Below, piece by piece: positions 56,143 to 64,000 of a stretch of 64,000 nucleotides of DNA. Every line of letters starts with the position of its first letter. Within the stretch, counting starts at the first letter, position 1. The stretch is from CAXBDP01 sp963974465 (lineage in GTDB: Bacteria; Bacteroidota; Bacteroidia; Cytophagales; Cyclobacteriaceae). A program made the translations under genes and the position numbers. The notes beneath the pieces were generated by a model that saw nothing but the letters and a program-made list of their open reading frames with translations, had not been told where the DNA came from and did not search any database. The stretch lies in assembly GCA_049340005.1 (NCBI GenBank), contig JBMPIY010000008.1. The stretch is one strand, 5' to 3'.

Positions 56143-56216
56143 TGGAGCATAACGGAGTCGAACCGATGACCTCTACACTGCCAGTGTAGCGCTCTAGCCA
56201 GCTGAGCTAATGCCCC
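56143..56216 (-). tRNA. tRNA-Ala (anticodon GGC)
   Basis: Complete 74-base cloverleaf on the minus strand. The acceptor GGGGCAT/ATGCTCC contains the G3-U70 wobble pair that defines alanine tRNA. The anticodon loop is CTGGCAG (GGC), the T arm TCGGTTCGACTCCG, and the discriminator A. CCA is not encoded. Confidence 0.96.
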
Positions 56217-56454
56217 TAAATTTGGATTGCAAATATAGATGAAATCACTTTAACTCAAAATCTTGAAAATTTTTATTGGACTTATGACTCAATATTTTTC
56301 TAAATTCTCAAAAATCAATCTTACCAAGTTTAGATTTTGAAATTTTTGAAATTTTCGCCCTGATAATTGAAAACACACTAATTCCTATTAATGCCTTAAT
56401 CATACTCATATAACAGGGAGTTAGATTCTAGTATTTTATCATTTATTTTGTCTT

Positions 56455-57891
56455 ATGAAAATGGATCAAATGCAAGCGAGATATAATAAGGTAAGCGCAG
56501 AGCTAATAGAGTCATTTGTTGAAATTGTAGGAAACAACAATGTGATTATTGACGATGCCTTGAAATATGACTACTCTCATGACAAAACGGAAGACTATTC
56601 CTTTTTGCCTGAAGTTGTGCTAAAACCAAATACTACTGAGCAAATTGCTGAAATCATGAAGCTGTGTAATCAGCACATCATACCAGTAACTCCACGTGGT
56701 GGCGGCACAGGCTTGAGTGGCGGAGCTCTCCCATTGCACAATGGAGTGGTGATTTCGATGGAGAGATTTAACAAGATCCTTGATATTGATGAATTGAATT
56801 TACAGGTTACGGTAGAGCCAGGGGTTATTACAGAAGTATTGCAAGAAGAGGTTAAAAAGCTTGGTCTTTTTTATCCTCCAGATCCCTCAAGTAAGGGGTC
56901 TTGCTTTATTGGCGGTAATATTGCCGAAAATGCGGGAGGCCCTAAAGCTGTGAAATATGGTGTTACCAGAGATTATGTGCTCAATTTGGAGGTAGTGCTG
57001 CCAACTGGTGAAATTATTTGGACTGGAGCAAATGTATTAAAGAACTCAACTGGTTATAACCTTACCCAATTGATGTGTGGGAGTGAGGGTACATTAGGAA
57101 TTGTTACCAAAATAGTATTGAAACTAAGAGGATATCCTGCCAAATCGGTTTTATTACTTGTTCCATTTAGTACAAATGAAGAAGCGTGTAAAGCCATTTC
57201 AGCTATTTATGTAGCAGGAATTACTCCTTCTGGAATGGAATTTTTTGAGCGTGAGGCGGCAGTCCGTACTATTTCGTACGTGGAAAATACGCTAAATAGT
57301 AAGGTTACTACTCAGATTCCTGAGAATATGGATGCATATCTTCTCTGCGAATTGGATGGAAATGATGAAGAAGTGCTCATGAAGGACGCAGAAATCGTGA
57401 TGGGTGTAGTTGAGCAATTTGATATTGGCGAAGTGCTTTTTGCGGAAACAAATGCCCAAAAGGATGAATTATGGAAAATTAGACGGAATATTTCACCAGC
57501 AGTTAATGCATATAGTCTAACCAAAGCAGAAGATGTAGTAGTGCCTCGTGGAAATTTGCCAGCTTTAATTATAGGAATCAAGCAAATTGGGAAGCAGTAT
57601 GGCTTTAATACCGTTTGCTATGGACATCTTGGTGACGGCAACTTGCATGTGAATGTGATGAAGGAAAATATTTCAGATGACGATTGGAATTCTAAAGTAA
57701 TAGAGGGGATAGGTAAAATCTTTGAACTTACCGTTTCCTTGAAAGGAACCTTATCGGGAGAGCATGGTATAGGGATTGCCAAAAAGCCATATATGAAGTT
57801 GGCTACTTCCGAAGTGAATTTACATTTGATGAGGGGAATCAAATCAGTATTCGATCCAAATGGCATTTTAAACCCAGATAAGATATTTTAA
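56455..57891 (+). CDS. FAD-linked oxidase, GlcD / D-2-hydroxyacid dehydrogenase type
   Basis: Flavoenzyme oxidising a D-2-hydroxyacid such as D-lactate, glycolate or D-2-hydroxyglutarate. The 478 residues have the FAD-binding PCMH domain (VTPRGGGTGLSGGALP at about 80, PPDPSSKGSCFIGGNIAENAGG split around 140-160) and the C-terminal oxidase cap with CYGHLGDGNLHVNV and SGEHGIGIAKK. There is no iron-sulfur partner gene beside it, so it may work alone or with a distant partner. The substrate cannot be assigned from sequence. Two tandem hairpins close the gene. Confidence 0.88.
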   Translation: MKMDQMQARYNKVSAELIESFVEIVGNNNVIIDDALKYDYSHDKTEDYSFLPEVVLKPNTTEQIAEIMKLCNQHIIPVTPRGGGTGLSGGALPLHNGVVISMERFNKILDIDELNLQVTVEPGVITEVLQEEVKKLGLFYPPDPSSKGSCFIGGNIAENAGGPKAVKYGVTRDYVLNLEVVLPTGEIIWTGANVLKNSTGYNLTQLMCGSEGTLGIVTKIVLKLRGYPAKSVLLLVPFSTNEEACKAISAIYVAGITPSGMEFFEREAAVRTISYVENTLNSKVTTQIPENMDAYLLCELDGNDEEVLMKDAEIVMGVVEQFDIGEVLFAETNAQKDELWKIRRNISPAVNAYSLTKAEDVVVPRGNLPALIIGIKQIGKQYGFNTVCYGHLGDGNLHVNVMKENISDDDWNSKVIEGIGKIFELTVSLKGTLSGEHGIGIAKKPYMKLATSEVNLHLMRGIKSVFDPNGILNPDKIF

Positions 57892-57903
57892 TTCTTTACA
57901 AAT

Positions 57904-57971
57904 GCGGGAAAACCTCCCGCTTTACCTTTCTATAGAAACAAAAAAGGCAATCCAAACGGGTTGCCTTTTTT
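57904..57971. terminator. Tandem hairpins: octamer-built stem then bidirectional terminator
   Basis: The first hairpin pairs GCGGGA (57904-57909) with TCCCGC (57915-57920), the latter being part of a full octamer site, followed by TTT. The second has a stem AAAAAGGCAA/TTGCCTTTTT (57941-57970) with a 10-base loop, and serves both the oxidase gene and the convergent barrel gene. Confidence 0.85.
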
Positions 57972-57993
57972 TACAATTAAATCTTTTAATTTC

Positions 57994-58794
57994 TTAGAAA
58001 CCAATACCGAACATGATCAACACGTTCTGAGATTGGAAATCGTTTTGATTAACTTCGTTTCTGTAAGCGTTGATTTGAGATACTCCTGCTCTGTAGCGTA
58101 CATCTAATGTGTACTTCAATTTATGAGCATTGAAATCTAAACCAGCACCAACTACAGCTCCAAGATCCCAGTTTCTGATTCTAGAAGACCAGTTTCTATT
58201 TGCAGTAAATTCTGGGCTTTGAGAAACAGGAGCATCAGGACTGAAAATATTAAGTACAGCTCTTTGTTGTGCTCTTGTGTACATATTATATGCAATAGCA
58301 GGGCCTACAAAGAATCTTGGCTGAATAGCACCTCTTAACAATGCTGGATGGAATACTGCAAAAGCATTCAAATCAACATTATGCATATTAAGAGAAGACT
58401 TAACAATATCGATATCGTCGAAATCGTCTATACCAATTTGTGGGAAGCCATTGTAATCTGTAATATACAGATCCCAAATGCTAGTACCCGGACGAAGGTT
58501 TGCACCAGAACGAGCATACATAAGCTCAGGAGAAACGCTTAACCAGTCGTTAATTTTGTACGTCATAAACAGGCCACCTGCGAAACCGCTTCTGGCATCT
58601 GCTACATTTTCGAAATCTTGAGCAATGTTTGCTCTAACGAAACCAACTTTTGCTCCGTACGTGATTCGGTCTTCTTTGGCAGCATCCTGAGCCTTTACCT
58701 GCAGACCGGTAAAAGCCAATAGTCCTGCGAAGACCAGGGCGATTTTGAATTGAGCAGGCTTCAAGATCAGTGATGTGATAAAGGTCTTTTTCAT
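57994..58794 (-). CDS. PorT-like outer-membrane beta-barrel protein
   Basis: Predicted 8-10-stranded outer-membrane barrel of the Bacteroidota PorT/OMP_b-brl group. The 266 residues have a signal peptide ending near QVKAQDAA. Strands alternate hydrophobic and polar residues (ITYGAKVGFVRANIAQ, GGLFMTYKINDWLSVSPELMY, KLKYTLDVRYRAGVSQI), and the C-terminal strand NVLIMFGIGF ends in Phe, the signal read by the BAM complex. It has no enzymatic motif. Whether it is a structural porin or part of a secretion or gliding system is unknown. Confidence 0.85.
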   Translation of the reverse strand: MKKTFITSLILKPAQFKIALVFAGLLAFTGLQVKAQDAAKEDRITYGAKVGFVRANIAQDFENVADARSGFAGGLFMTYKINDWLSVSPELMYARSGANLRPGTSIWDLYITDYNGFPQIGIDDFDDIDIVKSSLNMHNVDLNAFAVFHPALLRGAIQPRFFVGPAIAYNMYTRAQQRAVLNIFSPDAPVSQSPEFTANRNWSSRIRNWDLGAVVGAGLDFNAHKLKYTLDVRYRAGVSQINAYRNEVNQNDFQSQNVLIMFGIGF

Positions 58795-59177
58795 ATTATG
58801 AATTTAAAAAGTTTTACTATTAAAACTAAGGCTAAAATAAATCAATGGTTTTCAATCTTCAAAACAATTACATCAAATTTTAATAATTTGTTTTGGATTC
58901 CCAAAAATATGAAAGGTTTTTTGGTTTTTAACTATAAGTCTGATATTTTTGTAGAAATTAAAAGCTCGCCAAGTTTTTAATCATTCATTTAACTATTAAA
59001 TGTCCACATTTTCAAACACGCTTACACATTATATATATAGGCGTCTCCTACCAACACGAATTATCCAGCAATTCTGTCATTTTTCGAATTTATTTATTCG
59101 AAAGATTGACAATGTGAATTGCTGTGTTTAATATTACACCCGAATTGTTTAATTTTTTAACCAAATAACCAATACAC
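58795..59177. other. Divergent control region before the 1394-residue lipoprotein
   Basis: 383 bp with no real gene; the one short open frame on + has no coding character. On the minus side a TATTTTAG lies upstream of the barrel gene. On the + side an inverted repeat and a consensus-like promoter lie at 59082-59134. Confidence 0.5.
59082..59134 (+). promoter_or_regulatory. Inverted repeat and sigma70-like promoter
   Basis: TTTCGAA (59082-59088) and TTCGAAA (59097-59103) form a perfect inverted repeat with an 8-base spacer. Two bases later TTGACA (59106-59111), a 17-base spacer and TAATAT (59129-59134) give a near-perfect E. coli-like -35/-10 pair, 43 bases before the start codon. Whether the Bacteroidota sigma factor uses this form is unknown. 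Confidence 0.5.
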
Positions 59178-62100
59178 ATGAGAAAACTCAAAATTGTATT
59201 ACCATTAATGGTGTTCTTCGCGCTCGCCATTTTTGTGTCCTCTTGTAGTGATGACTTCACTGAGGAAGATGCGCTTTTACTTCAAGGAGATCTCCTTGAG
59301 CAAAAGCTTCGCTCTGAGTCTGAGCTGGCAACAGCTTTGGCTACATTGCAAAATCAACTTGCTATCGCCATTTTGGAGAAGCAAGCTGAATTAGATAGCC
59401 TTAAGGCTATTCAGGCTGGAGAAAGTGCTGAAGCTCAGGCTGAGTACGATTCTTTATTGGTAGTAGCTCAAGGTAGGATTGATTCTCTGGCCGCTGCACA
59501 AATAGCAGCAATTGATAGCTTAAAGGCATATTACAATGCTGAACTTGACGAGCAAGCTCGTGAGCATGAAGCTGAAATTGCTCAGATGCTAGCTCAGCTA
59601 CAAGCTGAAATTGACAGCTTAATGGCTGCACAGCAAGGTCAAATTGACCAAGAGATGCAATTATTACTTGATTCTTTAGCTAGAATCGGTGGTATTATCA
59701 ATTATTCTGTGAACGTAGTTCCTGCTGGTAATGCTTCATTCGGTGAAGGTGCTACTAACCTTAAGACTGATGTTGCTGGTATTCGCGTTATTGCTTCTCA
59801 AAATGGTATGACTTACGAAACTGTAACTGATGCAGGTGGTATTGCTCATTTCCCTGATATGAGAGTTGGTAACGTTGCTGTTACTGTATTAGGTAGCGAA
59901 GTTGATCATACTGATCTTCGTTTTGTTGCTGAACTTAACGTACAAGGCGCTGGTAGTGGTGTTGATTATTCTCAAATCACTCGTAGTGCTGGTACTAGAG
60001 TAGCTCTATTCCCAGTTGGTGATAGCCCATTAGCTGCTACTTTGAACGGTCAAATTACTTGGGAACAAGATTTAACAAATGACGAAAGAGAAGCTGCTAC
60101 AGTTGGTATTCCAGTATTAGCTCGTTTGAATGCTAATGCTGCTGGTTTCAGAGCAAGATACTTTAATACATCTGCTAACGCTTTCAATAACGTTCAGCTT
60201 GGTGGTAATGTGATTTCTATGGCTTATGATCCTGCTGTATCTCGTGGTGCAGTTGTGGATGCTGACGGTACTTATGAAATCACTGGAGCTCCTGCATCTC
60301 TTGATGGCTTAGAGCTTGAATTAGTGATTAATGACTTCGCTGCTGATCAAACTTTATTGTTGAATCAATTAAACGACCGTCCATACCCACGCACTGAAGA
60401 AGATGCTGAAGACAATGGTAAAGTTGCTAATGTAAGAACATTCTTCTCTACAAGTGGCACTACTCCAACTGCAGTTCCTACTGTTTCTGCTGCATTTGTA
60501 ATGGTTCCTGCTCCTACAAACGTATATGAGCCAGGTGACAACGGAACACCTCCTACTAACGTTGTTAGAGGTTCTGGTGCTACTGCTGAAGGTGTTGTAG
60601 GTCCATTATCTGGTGGTATTCAGTCAATTGCTGTTACAAACACAGGTTCTGGCTACTCTGTAGCTCCTGCAGTATCTTTACCAGCTCCTGAAACTATTGG
60701 TGGTGTTCAAGCAACTGCTGTTGCAACTATTAATGCAAATGGTGAAGTACAAACTATTACTGTAACTAACCCAGGTTCAGGTTACCAAGGTAACAACTAT
60801 ACTGCTACTATTACTCCAGCTACTGTTAATGCAACTGCTGTTGCTTCAGTAACTTACTCTGTAACTGGTGCAACTGCTGCAACTAGCTTTGACGCTACTG
60901 CTGCTTCTCCTGCTGCTTTCGGTAATGCTGGTGTTTATACTTTAACTAGTGTTGCTCCAACTGTAACTGTAAATGGTGGTAATGGTGGTGATCCTGATGC
61001 TCAAATTACTGCTAATATGACTACTGCGGTTTACGGTGCTACTGTAACTGCTGGTGGTACTGGTTATACTTCGGCTCCTCAAGTTTCTATTTCTCAGCCA
61101 GGTGGTGATGGTACAGGTGCTCAAGGTGTTGCTAACTTACGTAAACAAGTTTCTACAATTTCTGATAGAGTTCCTGCGGTTACTCCTCCAGCAAATCTTC
61201 GTTCTGGTTTCTATAGAGCTGCTCCTGCAGTTACTTTTAATCAGCCTGCTGGTGCAACAAGAGCTGAAGGTACTGCTGTATTAGGTACTACTGGTAGAGT
61301 TAACTCTGATCCTAACGCAAACCTTGGTGCATTCCAGTGGTGGGCTCCAGGTGTATATTACTCTACTATAGATCAATTGAATAATCGTCGTCCAAGACTT
61401 CAAGATTCAGTTGCTGTTGCTGGTGGTGCAAACAATGCTGTTCTTACTTTCACTCCTGCTGGTGGTGGAAATGGATTGAACCCAAGTGCTACATTTGAAG
61501 TTTCTGCTCGTCGTATGGGTTGGATTACTGATAATGGTGGAACTGGTTTTGATGTTACTGTTGAATTTACAATTCAGAATTTGAATCCAACTGTAAATGC
61601 TCAACAAGATCAAGGTGGTGCTAACATCACTTATGATAGAGAACTTAGAGTATCTAATTTAACTGTTGCTGCTCAAGGTACAGGTTACGATGCTGCTAAC
61701 TTACCAGTTGTAGCTGTTAATATTGCATCATTGTTAGGTCCATCAGGTTCATTTAATGACGTAAACGGCAACCCTAACGGTGCAGGTGCTGGTTATGAAG
61801 AAGTTGGTGTTGGTTCTGGTAACTATCGTTTAATTCAAAACTCTGGTACTAATCCATTGAACTTTGAATTTAGAAGTCAAGCTAACTTGCAAACTGCACT
61901 TATTGTAGAACGTCAAGTTGCTAGCATTACTGTGACGAACCCAGGTTCTTATGCTCTAGGCGATGCAATTACATTTACTTTAGCTGAGCCTTCTCCAGTT
62001 CCTCCTGCTACTGCTGTTTTGTTAGGCGGTACATTTGAAGCTGGTACTGAAGGTGCTGGTGTTGCTGCAGTTGGTAACGAATTCCGTATCAATACTACAA

Positions 62101-63362
62101 ATACTGTAGAAAGCGTAACAATTACGCAAATTGGTTCTGGTTATGATCCTGCTGACCTACCAACGATTGAATTCCTTGGTGGTGGTGGTACAGGTGCTGC
62201 TGCTACTCTAGTATTAGCTCAAGGTGTTGCTGGTTACAATGTTGTTGATGGTAGCTTCGGTTATTCTCAAGATCCTGTAGTTAGTATTTCTGGTGGTACT
62301 CTTGTAGCTGGTTCTCCTGCTGCTATTGCTCCAGCTCTTACTTTTGGTGAAGGTAGAGTTACTTCTGCTCAAATCTTGAACCCTGGTTCAGGTATCATGG
62401 CTCCTAATGGTACATTAAGAGGTACTATTATTGGTGAAGGTGCTACTGGTGGTCATGGTGCGCAAGATGCTGCTAACGCTGGTAATGCTGAATTTACGTT
62501 CACTGTAACTGGTGGTCAATTATCTTCAGTAGCTATCGACAAAACAGGTTCTTGGTCTTCAACTCCATTATTCCCATTAACAGTTACAAACTTCTTAATT
62601 GATGTTGCTGCTCATGATGGTACTGGTGTTGCTGTAGGTACAGCTTCTAACACAAATGCAAACATTCGTGCTGCTGCTAATTCTACAAACACTAACTTGC
62701 CTATCATGGGTGTTGTTGATACGAATGTATTAACTGCTGGTTCTGGTTATACGCTAGGCGCTAGTGCTACATTTGCTGCTCCAGTATTCGCTGGCACAGG
62801 CGCTTCTACTGCTACTGGTTCTGCAGTATTAGTAGGTGCTTCATTAACTGATGTTACTGTAACTAACTCTGGTGTTTACCAAGTTTCTGGCAATAACGCC
62901 GGTCCAGTTGTAATTACAATTGCTGGTTTCTCTGAGCAAACTGCTCCAGGTACTCCAGCTGTTCCTGGTACTTATGTTGGTCAGCAAGCTTATGTAACAT
63001 TAACTGTTGATCCAAACACAGGTCGTGTAGTTGGTGGTACTGTAACAAATGGTGGTTCTGGTTACGAATCAATTCCTGATGTTACTGTTTATCCAGCTAT
63101 CCCAGGTGTAGGTTCTGGTGCTGAAGTTGAGATATTGAATGTATCTGCTATCACTTCAAACACTAATCCTAACACTGGTGGTACACTTTCTGGTATCCGT
63201 GTTAACAATGGTGGATCAGGTTACTTCGGTAGAAACTATCCTTCTGCTCAGGGCGTAATGTTCTACGGTACAAACAATACTAACATGGTAATGGTAGTGT
63301 CTGGTGGTACTCATGCAAAAGATATCTACTTAGGTACTGGTCAAAGAACTATTGAAAACTAA
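59178..63362 (+). CDS. Giant surface lipoprotein with coiled coil and GSGY repeats
   Basis: I do not recognise this 1394-residue protein. The signal ends FVSSC (Cys23, lipoprotein). Residues about 35-165 are a Gln/Glu/Ala coiled coil with heptads (AEIDSLMAAQQ). Residues 170-460 are beta-rich. From about 480 to the end at least eight repeats carry GSGY or GTGY, in contexts like VTNPGSGYQGN, ITQIGSGYDPAD and VTNGGSGYESIP, with Gly/Ala/Thr-rich spacers. The C-terminus has no sorting domain I recognise. Codons are strongly biased to GCT, GGT and ACT, unlike neighbours, which suggests very high expression. It has none of the abundant octamers. A surface adhesin or coat is possible. Confidence 0.8.
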   Translation: MRKLKIVLPLMVFFALAIFVSSCSDDFTEEDALLLQGDLLEQKLRSESELATALATLQNQLAIAILEKQAELDSLKAIQAGESAEAQAEYDSLLVVAQGRIDSLAAAQIAAIDSLKAYYNAELDEQAREHEAEIAQMLAQLQAEIDSLMAAQQGQIDQEMQLLLDSLARIGGIINYSVNVVPAGNASFGEGATNLKTDVAGIRVIASQNGMTYETVTDAGGIAHFPDMRVGNVAVTVLGSEVDHTDLRFVAELNVQGAGSGVDYSQITRSAGTRVALFPVGDSPLAATLNGQITWEQDLTNDEREAATVGIPVLARLNANAAGFRARYFNTSANAFNNVQLGGNVISMAYDPAVSRGAVVDADGTYEITGAPASLDGLELELVINDFAADQTLLLNQLNDRPYPRTEEDAEDNGKVANVRTFFSTSGTTPTAVPTVSAAFVMVPAPTNVYEPGDNGTPPTNVVRGSGATAEGVVGPLSGGIQSIAVTNTGSGYSVAPAVSLPAPETIGGVQATAVATINANGEVQTITVTNPGSGYQGNNYTATITPATVNATAVASVTYSVTGATAATSFDATAASPAAFGNAGVYTLTSVAPTVTVNGGNGGDPDAQITANMTTAVYGATVTAGGTGYTSAPQVSISQPGGDGTGAQGVANLRKQVSTISDRVPAVTPPANLRSGFYRAAPAVTFNQPAGATRAEGTAVLGTTGRVNSDPNANLGAFQWWAPGVYYSTIDQLNNRRPRLQDSVAVAGGANNAVLTFTPAGGGNGLNPSATFEVSARRMGWITDNGGTGFDVTVEFTIQNLNPTVNAQQDQGGANITYDRELRVSNLTVAAQGTGYDAANLPVVAVNIASLLGPSGSFNDVNGNPNGAGAGYEEVGVGSGNYRLIQNSGTNPLNFEFRSQANLQTALIVERQVASITVTNPGSYALGDAITFTLAEPSPVPPATAVLLGGTFEAGTEGAGVAAVGNEFRINTTNTVESVTITQIGSGYDPADLPTIEFLGGGGTGAAATLVLAQGVAGYNVVDGSFGYSQDPVVSISGGTLVAGSPAAIAPALTFGEGRVTSAQILNPGSGIMAPNGTLRGTIIGEGATGGHGAQDAANAGNAEFTFTVTGGQLSSVAIDKTGSWSSTPLFPLTVTNFLIDVAAHDGTGVAVGTASNTNANIRAAANSTNTNLPIMGVVDTNVLTAGSGYTLGASATFAAPVFAGTGASTATGSAVLVGASLTDVTVTNSGVYQVSGNNAGPVVITIAGFSEQTAPGTPAVPGTYVGQQAYVTLTVDPNTGRVVGGTVTNGGSGYESIPDVTVYPAIPGVGSGAEVEILNVSAITSNTNPNTGGTLSGIRVNNGGSGYFGRNYPSAQGVMFYGTNNTNMVMVVSGGTHAKDIYLGTGQRTIEN

Positions 63363-63390
63363 TTCTTAGATTAGATAAATATCTTATATT

Positions 63391-63422
63391 AAAAAGGCCT
63401 TCCATTTGGAAGGCCTTTTTTT
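63391..63422 (+). terminator. Strong terminator after the giant lipoprotein gene
   Basis: Perfect stem AAAAAGGCCTTCC/GGAAGGCCTTTTT with loop ATTT and a T run. Confidence 0.93.
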
Positions 63423-63539
63423 ATGTTATCCAGCGAGCTGTTGGCCAGTTTTAGGATTAGTCGGTTTTAGGATTTTACTCCTTATTTGTCTGCTTTGATT
63501 AGGTTGATTAAGTGATAGACTATGATTTCTAGCTTTGTC

Positions 63540-63566
63540 TCGTGCTGAAAAAGGTTTATAGGTTTG
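63540..63566 (+). repeat. Single copy of the 27-bp motif
   Basis: Matches the motif at 63929-63955 at 23 of 27 positions, in direct orientation. Confidence 0.6.
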
Positions 63567-63928
63567 TTCTAGTGTGCTTTTATAAAGCATGCTTTTTTAA
63601 TTTTAGGATTTGTAGCCGAGAGATTAGAGAGCTGAAAAATGAATTTATTTAGAAAATTGCATTAATAGTGTAATAGGAAATCAAATGGATAGGCTTTGCG
63701 AAAAAAAAACAGTTGATTTTTTAGACTAGTAAATGTTATTTTTTTCTGAGTATCTACGAATGAAATTTTCTGTTCTCTATTGAAGCCATATTTAATAGCC
63801 GTTGGTTCAACCTAATAGTGGGATAATGGAATAGCTCAAAGCGATCCTACTACCTTAGGCAATTAAGTCTCAATTGTCTGAACTATGATTCTTTTGATTA
63901 AATGATTAATATGATTTTTTTAGATGTG

Positions 63929-64000
63929 TCGTCCTGAAATAAGTTTACAGGTTTGAAATGAAGTCCTAGAATAGATTTACAAATTTAAAATAATCCTGTT
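63929..64000 (+). repeat. Start of a tandem 30-32 bp repeat array, possibly an IS end
   Basis: Units start at TCC 63932, 63964 and 63994, with spacing of 32 and 30 bp. The first reads TCCTGAAATAAGTTTACAGG; the second matches it at 21 of 28 positions; the third is cut by the window edge. Repeated transposase-binding units of this kind occur at ends of IS21-type elements, but no transposase is visible here. Confidence 0.5.

Larger units (their letters stand above)
2320..57920. repeat. Dispersed exact octamer GCGGGAGG / CCTCCCGC (34 sites)
   Basis: Hand-located sites, first base on +. As GCGGGAGG: 2320, 3658, 7717, 9349, 15275, 16950, 19707, 24436, 29313, 30938, 34440, 36507, 39339, 39876, 41238, 47033, 55634, 55853, 56932. 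As CCTCCCGC: 5872, 8186, 8294, 11773, 16516, 19832, 20736, 23657, 27775, 29599, 38835, 42489, 51189, 56038, 57913. Thirty are inside genes and four between genes. In genes the word is read in all frames (Ala-Gly-Gly, Gly-Arg, Arg-Glu, Pro-Pro-Ala, Ser-Arg, Leu-Pro), so the constraint is on DNA rather than protein. Confidence 0.9.
63423..64000. other. Gene-free spacer with degenerate repeats
   Basis: No open frame of note over 578 bp. It holds two TTTTAGGATT words 17 bp apart (near 63439-63466) and a relative near 63600. It also has four TGATT units at 63886, 63895, 63903 and 63912, and copies of a 27-31 bp motif at 63540 and from 63929. It looks like decayed mobile or extragenic repeat sequence. 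Confidence 0.55.

Noticed and set aside
2320..57920. GCGGGAGG as a Shine-Dalgarno-like element (contains GGGAGG)
   Set aside because: Sites are mostly deep inside genes, occur in both orientations, and are not placed before start codons; Bacteroidota rarely use Shine-Dalgarno signals.
58798..58980. Short open frame in the spacer before the giant gene
   Set aside because: Low-complexity Lys/Asn/Phe-rich translation of AT-rich DNA with no coding character.
63423..64000. CRISPR array at the right edge
   Set aside because: The units are degenerate, directly adjacent (30-32 bp step) and have no unique spacers; no cas genes are present.

Overview
The window looks like chromosomal DNA of a free-living, probably aquatic Bacteroidota, most likely of the Cytophagales. 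This is an inference from protein style, AT-rich composition (roughly 40% GC judged by eye), -7 promoter boxes of the TAnnTTTG type, fused SecDF, tandem FKBP lipoproteins, FAS1, 6-bladed beta-propeller and PorT-like outer-membrane proteins. There is no CRISPR array, prophage, rRNA operon or complete transposase gene.

Layout. 1-30 kb is housekeeping: the 5' part of secDF, uridine kinase and RdgB, two FKBP isomerases, a DHH phosphoesterase, ndk, tRNA-His, dihydroorotase head-to-head with a DEAD-box helicase, hemB, a Prc-type protease, an M24 Xaa-Pro aminopeptidase, a GT4 glycosyltransferase, an LpxL-like acyltransferase, HtpG, PruA, a cyclophilin, YceI and a Crp/Fnr regulator. 30.5-49.2 kb is a beta-1,3-glucan (laminarin-type) locus. 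It holds a clan-A glycosidase fused to what looks like an outer-membrane beta-barrel, a multi-module glycan-binding lipoprotein, GH16, a GH149-like beta-1,3-glucan phosphorylase, lipoprotein GH17 and GH30, a GPH/MFS sugar importer, a cytoplasmic GH17, and a membrane-spanning beta-propeller/LuxR regulator. 49.4-58.8 kb has an orphan secreted protein, tRNA-Asn, an Nramp-related transporter, Hsp20, an HtrA protease, an ALDH7-type dehydrogenase, tRNA-Ala, a GlcD-type FAD oxidase and a PorT-like barrel. 59.2-63.4 kb is one 1394-residue lipoprotein with GSGY repeats. The last 0.6 kb is a gene-free spacer with degenerate repeats that resemble the end of an insertion sequence.

How the glucan genes could work together. 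The window shows no SusC/SusD pair. Surface capture would fall to the modular lipoprotein and passage through the outer membrane to the glycosidase-barrel fusion. GH16, GH17 and GH30 lipoproteins would cut main chains and beta-1,6 branches, the GPH transporter would import oligosaccharides, and the phosphorylase with the cytoplasmic GH17 would finish them inside. The adjacent transmembrane regulator could sense periplasmic glucan and act on DNA directly. Enzyme classes are supported by motifs; the combined mechanism is inference.

The most striking non-gene signal is an exact 8-bp word, GCGGGAGG, hand-counted 34 times on the two strands together (about 0.5 expected at 40% GC). It lies in genes of all kinds, in every reading frame, and between genes. 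It matches E. coli Chi (GCTGGTGG) at 6 of 8 positions. I propose it as a Chi-like, uptake-like or other genome-architecture motif of this lineage.
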